The notes beneath the pieces were generated by a model. The model saw only the letters and a program-made list of their open reading frames with translations, did not search any database and was not told the DNA's origin. Source: Papaver somniferum (taxonomy: Eukaryota > Streptophyta > Magnoliopsida > Ranunculales > Papaveraceae). Taken from it: 64,000 bases of DNA. The position numbers and the translations under genes are program-made. The DNA is taken from positions 13,644,360 to 13,708,359 of the forward strand of contig NC_039368.1 of NCBI RefSeq assembly GCF_003573695.1, read 5' to 3'. This document shows positions 55,926 to 64,000 of this stretch, piece by piece (within the stretch, counting starts at the first letter, position 1; the number at the start of each line of letters is the position of its first letter).

Positions 55926-57412
55926 TACTATGGAATTCGATAAGGAGATAATACACTTCAACATATTTGAAGCCATGCGCTACCCAAGTGATGTGCATTC
56001 CGCTTGCTCCATTGATGTGGTTAGTTCGTTAGCACAACAAATGGTGGAATTGAGTCAAGAGGACGAACTTGATGTGGTGTTGCAAAAGAGCATTGAATTG
56101 GACGTCCACGGCTTGTCTAATTTGGATGTTGAAATCTCCAAGGAATTGGTGGAGATGTGTGGTGCCTTGACGGCATTGCAAGAAGCTAAAAAAGGTAATG
56201 TTTCATATATTTCTTTACCAGTGGATGATGAATTACTTGTACCATCTACTGTGAAGGCGCCTAAGCTAGAATTGAAGCCACTTCCGGACCATTTGAAGTA
56301 TGCTTTCTTGGGAGATGGAGATGAGCTTCCGGTTGTTATTACAAAGAACCTCACACCGGTACAAAAGATTGTTTGCTTAGAGTTTTTAAAGAGCACAAAA
56401 CGGCTATTGGGTGGACAATTGCGGACATCAAAGGCACTAGTCCATCCGTGTGCATGCATAGAATTCTAATGGAAGAGAATGTGAAGCCGGTACGTGATGC
56501 TCAACGTAGGATTAATCCTCCCATGATGGAGGTTGTGAAGAAAGAGATACTCAAATTGCTAAGTGTAGGGGTGATCTATACAATTTCCGATAGAAAGTGG
56601 GTTAGTCCGGTACAAGTGGTACCAAAGAAGTCCGGTGTTACGGTTGTTAGAAATCAAGATGATGAACTTGTTCCTACAAGAGTTCAAACCGGTTGGAGGG
56701 TGTGCATATTGACTATCGGAAGCTTAATTCTGCAACCTGAAAGGATCAGTTTCCTTTACCTTTCATTGATCAAATTTTGGAGCGGTTAGCGGGATATACA
56801 CATTATTGTTTCTTGGATGGTTATTCGGGTTACAATCAAATGGTTATTGCATCGGAGGATCAAGAGAAAACCACTTTCACTTGTCCGTTTGGAACGTTTG
56901 CATATAGACGGATGTCGTTTGGTCTTTGCAATGCGCCGGCTACTTTCCAAAGATGCATGGTAAGTATATTCTCGGATTATGTGGAGCGCATCATCGAGGT
57001 ATTTATGGATGATTTTAGTGTTTATGGAAATTCTTTTGATAGTTGTTTAGACAACCTTGAACTAGTTCTTAAACGATGCATAGACACAAACCTCGTCCTT
57101 AATTGGGAGAAATGTCATTTTATGGTAAACCATGGCATAATAATTGGTCACATTGTGTCCTCTCGAGGGCTCGAAGAGGACAAGTCAAAGATAGATTTAA
57201 TAAGGAACTTACAATATCCCACTTCGGTGAGGGAAATCCGTTCATTTCTTGGTCATGCAGGTTTCTATAGGCGGTTTATCAAGGATTTATCCAAAATCTC
57301 CATCCCGGTGTGCAAGTTATTACAAAAGGAGGTACCTTTTGACTTCAACAAGGAATGCAAGGATTCCTTTGACAAATTGGAGGCAATGTTGACAAGTGCG
57401 CCAATTATCAAA
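55926..57412 (+). pseudogene. Reverse transcriptase region of Z
   Basis: The linker (from 55930, MEFDKEIIHFNIFEAM) leads to RT wording in several frames: AIGWTIADIKGTSPSVCMH (from about 56401), WVSPVQVVPKKSG (56599-56637), a frame change near 56700, then GYNQMVIASEDQEKTTFTCP and FGLCNAPATFQRCM. The catalytic FMDDFSVYGNSFD sits at about 57001-57040 (the x-x-D-D box is intact), followed by RSFLGHAGFYRRFIKDLS. A TAA at 57412-57414 ends the frame before RNase H. Two frameshifts and one stop make it inactive as a polyprotein. Confidence 0.85.
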
Positions 57413-57417
57413 TAACC

Positions 57418-57800
57418 GGATTGGAATCTTCCATTTGAATTAATGTGTGATGCTAGTGATTATGCAGTTGGAGCCGTTTTGGGTCAAAGAGTGTACAAAT
57501 TGTCCCATGTTATCTATTCTGCATCGAGGACCCTTAATGATGCACAAATCAACTATCTCACCACAGAGAAGGAGTTATTGGCTATAGTTTTTGCATTGGA
57601 AAAGTTTCGATCATACTTGGTGGGCACAAAGGTTATTGTATATTCCGATCATGCCACACTTAAATACTTAATAAAGAAGAAAGAAGCTAAGCCAAGGCTA
57701 ATCAGATGGATCCTATTGCTACAAGAGTTCGACATAGAAATTCGAGACAAGAAAGGTATGGAGAATACCGTTGCGGATCATCTTAGTAGACTTGTTATGT
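57418..57800 (+). pseudogene. RNase H region of Z
   Basis: [20 protein letters not shown] contains the first catalytic Asp (CDAS). [19 protein letters not shown] contains the Glu, and [11 protein letters not shown] the next Asp. VADHLSRL, with the last Asp, closes the domain. This segment itself is open and looks intact from 57443; it is cut from RT only by the TAA at 57412. RNase H removes RNA from the RNA/DNA hybrid during replication. Confidence 0.85.
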
Positions 57801-59128
57801 CTCAAGAAGAACTTCCATTACAAGACCGCTTTCCGGACGAACAACTTTTCTCCTTGGAAAATTCTACACCTTGGTACGAGGATATAGTGAATTACTTGGT
57901 GACAAGGAAGGTACATAATACAATGTCTAACTTCCAAAAGATGAAACTTAAGAAGATAGCCAAGCAATATGTATGGGATGAACCATACTTATGGAAATAC
58001 AGCGTGGATCAAATGATACGAAGGTGCGTGCCTAATTCCGAATTACAATCTATTCTCTCTTTTTGTCACACTCTTGCTTGTGGTGGCCATTTTGGTTCTA
58101 AACGTACCACTCTCAAAGTTCTCGAGAGTGGCTTTTATTGGCCCACCTTGTTTGAAGATACACATATTATTTGTAAATCTTGTAATAGGTGTCAAAGAAC
58201 GGGCAATCTCGGTGCTCGAAATCAAATGCCACTCACACCAATTCTCACCGTTGAGATTTTTGATGTGTGGGGTATCGATTTTATGGGCCCTTTTGTCAAT
58301 TCAAATGGAAATTTTTATATACTTCTTGCGGTGGATTATGTTTCGAAATGGGTGGAAGCTAAAGCCACCACAACTAATGATTCTCAAGTTGTTTGTAATT
58401 TTATAAGAGAAAACATATTCACTAGGCACGGTACACCAAGAGTGGTGATAAGCAATGGCGTTTCACATTTCAAGAAGTCTTTCCACACTCTTCTCAAGAA
58501 GTACAACATTACACATAAGATTGGTACGCCTTATCATCCACAAACTAGTGGACAAGCGGAAATTTCAAACCGGGAAATCAAGTCCATTCTTGAGAAAACG
58601 GTGGATACTACAAGGAAAGATTGGAGCTTTAAGCTTAATGATGCACTTTGGGCGTATAGAACGGCGTACAAGACACCAATTAGAATGTCTCCATATTGGT
58701 TGGTTTATGGTAAAGCCTGTCATCTTCCGGTTGAACTTGAACATAAAGGTTATTGGGCGATGAAGAAGTGCAACATGGAGTATGACGAAGCGGGGAAGCA
58801 AAGAAAGTTACAACTAAATGAGCTAGAGGAGATACGTAATGATGCATACTAGAGTGCCCGTATTTACAAGGAAAAGACCAAGCTTTTTCATGATAAGATG
58901 ATTTCTCGTGAAAGCTTCTAAGCGGGACAAAAAGTCCTTTTATATCATTCTCGCCTTAAATTATTTCCTAGAAAGTTAAGGTCCCGTTGAATTGGACCAT
59001 ATGTTGTTACTAATGTTTTTCCTTATGGTGCAGTTGAAATTACTAGTCTTAGAGACAACTCGGTTTCCAAGGTCAATGGCCATAGATTGAAGCCATACTA
59101 CGAGAACATCTCATATGTGAATGGATGA
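57801..59128 (+). pseudogene. Integrase region of Z
   Basis: The zinc-binding HHCC module is seen at [17 protein letters not shown] and CKSCNRCQR (about 58065-58200). The catalytic core follows: [10 protein letters not shown] has the first Asp; the second position reads [10 protein letters not shown], so Asp is replaced by Asn (codon AAT at 58454-58456); the Glu is in [10 protein letters not shown] stop at 58850-58852 precedes the C-terminal part (ARIYKEKTKLFHDKM, GQKVLLYHSRLKLFP, LKPYYEN), with further stops near 58919 and 58988. The Asn change alone should abolish strand transfer. Confidence 0.85.
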
Positions 59129-60989
59129 ACTTTCATTTGAAGATTCACTCCCTCTGGAGGATTAATGTGAAGCAAGAGCTAAGTCGTGCCGTCGACTTTA
59201 AAACAAGCGCTTAATGGGAGGCAACCCATAGGTTTTGTATTTCTAACCTTTTACTTTTTATTTTGTTTTTGTTTTGTTTATTTATTTTTTCTTGTTCCAT
59301 ATCATACTAGGATTTTCCACCTTGACTTTACTTGGACGATTCAATTACATTGAAGACAATGTAAGGTTTAAGTGTGGGAAAGTGGTTGAGCATATTAAAA
59401 AAAACAAAAAAAATTTTTTGCATAAAACCTCCAACTTTTAGAGATTTTAGAGTCACTGGCATACTTCTAGGTATGTTTACATAGAGAATTCTGACCGACA
59501 TAACTGAACTTGGAAGTGTTAGGGAACTACGTTCGGATTTCTTGCTTGTTAGAGTGTTAAATAATGGATTTAATCATGCCGGTGATGCAGATTAGGAGCA
59601 GGGAGACATGCATTATTAGAGTTGTTGATCAATCATTAGTGGAAACTATCCTATTTATATCATGCGAGGCACCGACCAGATTTCTTTATAAATAACTAAA
59701 GAGATTTCTTTTGAGTGTGTGTCACCGTATGTTAATTCCGGGTAGAGTGGTGAGCTACCCAACCTCCCACCAATAGAAGCACTACTCTTTGATCTCTTGA
59801 GTGCTAATTTTGTCAATCATGAGGGTGACATCTATAAATGAAAGCCTCCTTCTTGTAGTTCGATTTGCAGTTAGCACCATTCTCTCTCTCGACAACAACG
59901 GATCCATAGAAACACCATCATCATCAACAAGGGAGCGACATCAAAATCTACAAGGAAAGTTGAAAAAGTTCAAGGTTTACAAGCAATGGAACAAGAAAAG
60001 AGTAAATTTCATATCCAAGTAAAGCAACATATAATGAGAGGATTTTTACATATACATGTTGAATACATATTTACAAGAGCAAAGAAAATAAAAAGGTGAG
60101 AATTATTGAAGTTTATGATTTCGAGACGATACAAGTTGTGAAGAATCAAGCAGTAAAGTACTTTTCCCACGGCTATGGTTTGTTTTATTTTTACTTTGTT
60201 TTGTATTTTATTTCTCTTGTATTTATAAAAAGAAAAAAAAATTGGAAAATTAAAAAAAAAATGAACAGAAAAAAAAATGATGACAAGAGAAATTTTTATT
60301 ATATTTGGTTTTTATTTATTTAATAAGCCGTGGGGAAGGAAAATATATAAGGAAGTTTCAAGCGACAAGGATTTAAGGTAAAGAGTTACAAACTGTCAAG
60401 GATCTACGAAGTTCGAGAGTTTATCATCAATAGTTGCAGCCGAAGACGAAGACCAAAAAGATGAAGACGAGGAGCGAAGACGTTTCTATTGGATGCTGTG
60501 AGAGTGGTGTTATCATAATTGGAAATCAGATGTGAAGGTGAGTAAGTAATCTCATCCTCGATAATAGTGGTTGATTTCCTTTCTTAGAGATCGTCAGAAA
60601 AATGGTTTTTCAAAATGTTAAAAGATGTGGGTTTTTAAAATATTTCGGAAGTTGTCCTTCCCACCATTCAACGTGTCGCAGGATTTCTCTCTTCATTCCT
60701 ACCTGCACACATGTGAGACCCATAAAAAGCCGTCTTATTGAGTGCAATTTCATAAAACCCTTTTTGGTGAGGCAAAAGTCGAGGCGAAATGCTTATTGAT
60801 CGCTCTCAAACACGCATTCTCTCATACTCAACATTTAAGAATGAGGATATGTTCTTTGGTATTTCTTACTTCTTATTACTAGCATGCAGAAACTCTATGT
60901 CTTCATATTCTCTTTGGATACTTGCGACGCTGGAAAGCTTTGAAATTGGAGTGGATTTTATTTGATTTGCTCGAGGACTAGAAAAGTCT
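59129..60989 (+). other. 3' non-coding region of Z
   Basis: This is about 1.9 kb without a recognised gene. Near 59190-59230 the words 'GTCGACTTTAAAACAAGCGC' and TGGGAGGCAACCCA form a block also found in G1 on the - strand near 8720-8765 (GGGAGGTAACCC). Short frames at 59801-60022 and 60096-60323 are unlike known proteins; the second is simple AT-rich sequence. Confidence 0.5.
59347..59382 (+). other. Internal hairpin plus PPT-like tract of Z
   Basis: ACATTGAAGACAATGT (59347-59362) is followed by TTTAAGTGTGGGAAAGTGG. Preceding GGACGATTCAATT also matches N1 (GGATGACTCAATT). It is about 1.6 kb upstream of the terminal PPT. Confidence 0.65.
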
Positions 60990-61004
60990 AAGTGGGGGAG
61001 AATT
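60989..61004 (+). other. Polypurine tract of Z
   Basis: TAAGTGGGGGAGAATT ends directly at the TGATAG start of the 3' LTR. Confidence 0.85.
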
Positions 61005-64000
61005 TGATAGGTGTCTAAAACACCTAATTTACTATGTAGTAGTTATGCTTTCTTTGCTATTTTTTCTTGTAAATTTTGTATTTTACGTTTGTTTTCAGTG
61101 TTTTAGGTATTATGGAGTCGCACGGAGGAAAAGAAGAAGAAGAAATCACCCAATTTGTGTGAAAAGGGCAGATTTGTCATTTCCAGTGCGGACACTATCT
61201 GGAGCCCATCCAAGGTTAAGGGGAAACTCTGTTTTGGAGAAGTATACAAGACAGGCAGCTCATGTTAAGGGGTTGCTAGGTGGGATATCCCTTATCAAGG
61301 TGACCAGGAATTGAATATAACCTACTTCTATACCCTAAATCGAGAAACTCGTTCCTCATTCATTTATTCAAGACAACTCCTGAAATTGAGATGAGATAGA
61401 GGCGCAACCATTAGCAGTGGTGTTGTTGCTATTGTTGTGTCCGAGAGATTTAGAGAGGAAACCTAGAGAGTGATTGAAATGGAATTGTGTTGAAATTAAA
61501 AATATCGATTCATAGAACGAGAAGACATAAATGGGGTTGAGTTATTTCGGTGGATTGAGATGAAGATAAAAGGGGATATGAGATTCACAGTAATTGAAGA
61601 TGGAAGAATCTGTTTGAAGAACAAGATGTTCATAGCTCAAATTGAGGAGAAATCGGCAAGACCTGATGCTGCAATCGATAGAAAATAATCGAATGGAAGA
61701 ATGGGTTCTCGCTGTTTTCTGTGTTGGTGGAACTGTTGGCTGAGTTGATTCTTCAAGCGAAGAACTGGGATCGAATTAAGGGTTTGAGCTGTTATGTTTA
61801 CAAGGGTTCTGAAATTGAATGATTGAAGGCGGTCGATGTGATAGTGGAACTCGAACTGCAGTTGGTGATAGAAAACTGAGATTTGTTGTTGAAGTTCAGT
61901 GAGATGGGATCTGTGAATCGAGAAGAAGAAGCTGAAATTGCTGTGATGGGTTTTATGGCCGGAAATCAAGACAGGGAATAAGGTGGCTGTGATAATTAAT
62001 GGGTTTTGCTCAGATTCATTCTGGGTTTTGGTGGAACTCGAAATACAGAGAAGAGTGTGGAATCTGAAGCTGTTGAAATGGGTATGTGGTGGATGTGCAG
62101 ACTGCTGTGAAAAAGAAGAGAAAGGGTGCATCTGTTGCTGATGGATGAACTGGTGGAAGTAAGCAGAACAGTGAGGATTTTCATGGGTTGATGTTGCAAA
62201 ACAAGAGTTGTGCTTCTATGGATTATCCTTGCCAGAGATTTAGCTGAAGGAAATCAAGTATGCTGCATTAGTGATGGTTGGATGTGGAATGTAATGTGTG
62301 TGATAGTGCAAGATTCAGTGATGCTATGATATGTTGCAGGCCAGGATAAGGAGTTGTTGGTGCCGAGCTGACAGTATGGGTTATGATGCAGCTGCAATTC
62401 AGGTGCCAGTGTTACTGAGATTCCATATGGGTGTTATGGTTGAGCTCTGGTGGTGAACTGAAATGGGAAGTTTGGTATGAGGCAGTGAATTACTGGAGTA
62501 CAGTATGGAGAAGCTATAACAAATGTGTTGTTGGTTCAGATGGTATATGAATGGCAGTGGTAGTTGAGAATGTGCAGAATGTTTTGCTGGGGCTGTCTAC
62601 AAGGGTCTGCAAGGAATGATGCAGTGGAGTTGTTTGATGGTTGAGAGAATGTATGTGTTGCAGCTTAACTGAAGTTGTGAACAGCCATCATAGCTGCAAC
62701 TAAGGTTGTGATGTGCAATGATTGTGCAATACAAGTCATAGCCTGTGAAGAATGGCCTAGCCCATGGCAACTCAGACAAGTCAGCTCAGTTAGATCACCT
62801 GACTAGCTGACTTGGTTCTAACTCACCTGACCCGGTATTGACTCAGTAGACTTTCTGAGTTGACTCGTTTGACCGTGAACCGATTTAACTTTTCTGGTCA
62901 CCTGAGATGACTTTTCCGATAGGATTCCGGCTAACTTCCCGCGATGCACCAGTTTTCTGGCGACCCAAAATAATAAGAATTTTTGAAGAGTATTCTAGGC
63001 CCAAGAGTGTGAAGATTTGGACTTGGAATTGGTTTGAGTTTGGAAAGAGAAGATGGAAGATTGGAGAAAGACTTGAATTTGGAAGTTGAGCTACAAAGGG
63101 AAAGGGATTCTATTCCTAAAGAGGAGTTGGAGTAAATTGAAGCACATAAATAGAGAAGTTCTCTACACACACCTATACACCTCTACACACACAATACTTG
63201 TGTTTTTGCTTGCTTTTCAAAATTCTTCTTTTAATTATTTGTGTGAACTTTAAAAATTCTCACTTTAATTATTTATGTCAATTTCAAAAACATGAGTAGC
63301 TAATTTTCTTATTGATTGAGGATGAATTCCTAGTTCTTAACATGTTTTGAGTTTTGTTTTTAAATCTACTTTGAAATTTTTCACATGATTATCGTTTGTT
63401 TTCACAAATAGGAATGTTTATACATTCATGGTTGATTGATAGATTGTTTAGGTGGCCAACTAAATTGATTTGTTAATTGATCTAAATCTAGTGAAAGTTA
63501 GGGGATAAGTAATCGTTTCTTGAATCTTTACACAAGTAGCAAACACGATACCTTGCGGAGGGATTCCGTGGAGAAATTATGTGTGAAAACAACGTTATCA
63601 AGTAGACCTTGAGCTAAGAGTCTAACTACTAATATCAACCTAATAAATTCATAAATCTTAATGCGTTTAACTAAATTACATCTTGAGTGAGCTACTACTA
63701 GGTGGTTTGGTGAATAGAATCCGGTAATCGAGAACTTCCGTATCCGGTGATACTAGGGATTTAGGGGTTTAGCACTGAGCTAGATGATTTACCTATGGTT
63801 GGTGATAATCTGTGACTAATAAAAAGTGGAAAAGAACATAACTTGATTTATTGTTTTGCAACGAAGAAGGATTCCTTGATCTAATCTCTCTTATTGGTTT
63901 CAACATACACTTTTAATTGCTTTGTTTATTTTCTTTTGCTTTCCAAAACCAAACCCTCCCCCCCTTTTTCGTGACAATTTTACAATTAAAAATCTCTTGA
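61005..64000 (+). repeat. 3' LTR of Z, cut by the window end
   Basis: It is collinear with 50613-53630 with scattered substitutions and small indels (a 22-base-scale deletion near 62610 relative to 52223-52245, for example). The last about 95 bases of the LTR and the right TSD lie outside the window. The - strand 164-codon frame at 61637-62131 is not open in the 5' LTR. Confidence 0.9.

Larger units (their letters stand above)
50613..64000 (+). mobile_element. Athila-type Ty3/Gypsy element Z, nearly complete
   Basis: A 5' LTR of 3.11 kb, PBS, gag, protease, RT, RNase H, integrase, long 3' non-coding region, PPT and a 3' LTR that runs off the window. Domain order PR-RT-RH-IN places it in Ty3/Gypsy; the long LTRs, tRNA-Asp-like PBS and gag/RT wording place it with Athila-like plant elements. 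The candidate TSD on the left is GCAAC (50608-50612). Stops and frameshifts in every domain mean it is not autonomous now. No envelope-like ORF was recognised after integrase. Confidence 0.9.

Noticed and set aside
57443..58852. Treating the long open RNase H-integrase frame as a live gene
   Set aside because: It lacks its own start context, is part of a broken polyprotein and has Asn at a catalytic Asp site.
59801..60323. Possible envelope-like gene after integrase in Z
   Set aside because: Two short frames only. The second is simple AT-rich sequence, and neither shows a signal peptide plus membrane anchor arrangement.
61637..62131. 164-codon - strand frame in the 3' LTR of Z
   Set aside because: The matching segment of the 5' LTR is not open in that frame, and LTRs are not expected to code there; treated as chance.

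Overview
This window is nuclear DNA from a flowering plant, probably a eudicot. It is gene-poor and AT-rich, and almost all of it is transposable-element sequence nested several layers deep. I recognise no ordinary cellular gene, tRNA, rRNA or CRISPR array. The species cannot be fixed from the sequence. All boundaries below were read by eye from terminal motifs (TG...CA), target-site duplications (TSDs), primer-binding sites (PBS), polypurine tracts (PPT) and protein motifs.

The oldest recognisable layer is a decayed Mutator-like (MULE) cassette present in two consecutive copies. Each copy has a plant mobile domain (PMD) gene on +, a small Myb/SANT-NAM-associated-like gene on +, and a convergent - strand gene for a FAR1-type zinc finger, MULE transposase and C-terminal OTU-like cysteine protease domain. 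Copy 1 occupies 4662-6094 plus 16675 to about 19740. Copy 2 occupies 21638-22838 plus 35681-40623 and continues past the right side of a later insertion. Short inverted motifs of the TACGGTTTG...CAAACCGTA type run through both copies, and form a tandem array of about 100-bp units at 37797-38495. A 99-bp near-perfect palindrome sits at 20785-20883, between the divergent transposase and PMD genes.

Later insertions, left to right, are as follows. 1-4661 holds an Athila/Tat-like LTR remnant and two Copia LTR fragments placed head to head. 6095-16669 is a solo LTR of a second Copia-like family (about 2.8 kb net) inside the OTU gene; it was itself entered by a non-autonomous Gypsy element (6488-12701, TSD GCCGC) and by a related solo LTR (14755-16278, TSD GTCTT). 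23321-35291 is a full-length but gag-only Copia element (TSD ATAAG) in a PMD intron, and its gag frame is broken by another non-autonomous Gypsy element (26088-30082, TSD CACCA). From 40624 to the right edge there is a three-level nest. Copia element X on - (LTR 40624-43077) was entered by Copia element Y on - (LTR 44875-47289). Y's gag was entered by a nearly complete Athila-type Ty3/Gypsy element Z on + (50613 to beyond 64000).

Only Z carries a full gag-protease-RT-RNase H-integrase set, and it is inactivated by stops, frameshifts and an integrase catalytic Asp to Asn change. The other LTR elements lack recognisable pol and would depend on proteins supplied elsewhere. The features most worth following up are the duplicated PMD / NAM-like / MULE-OTU cassette with its hairpin arrays, the chain of apparently covarying stem-loops in the 3' region of the gag-only Copia family, a conserved hairpin plus second PPT-like tract in three different Gypsy elements, and an intact 250-codon ORF of unknown function in the element at 26088-30082.
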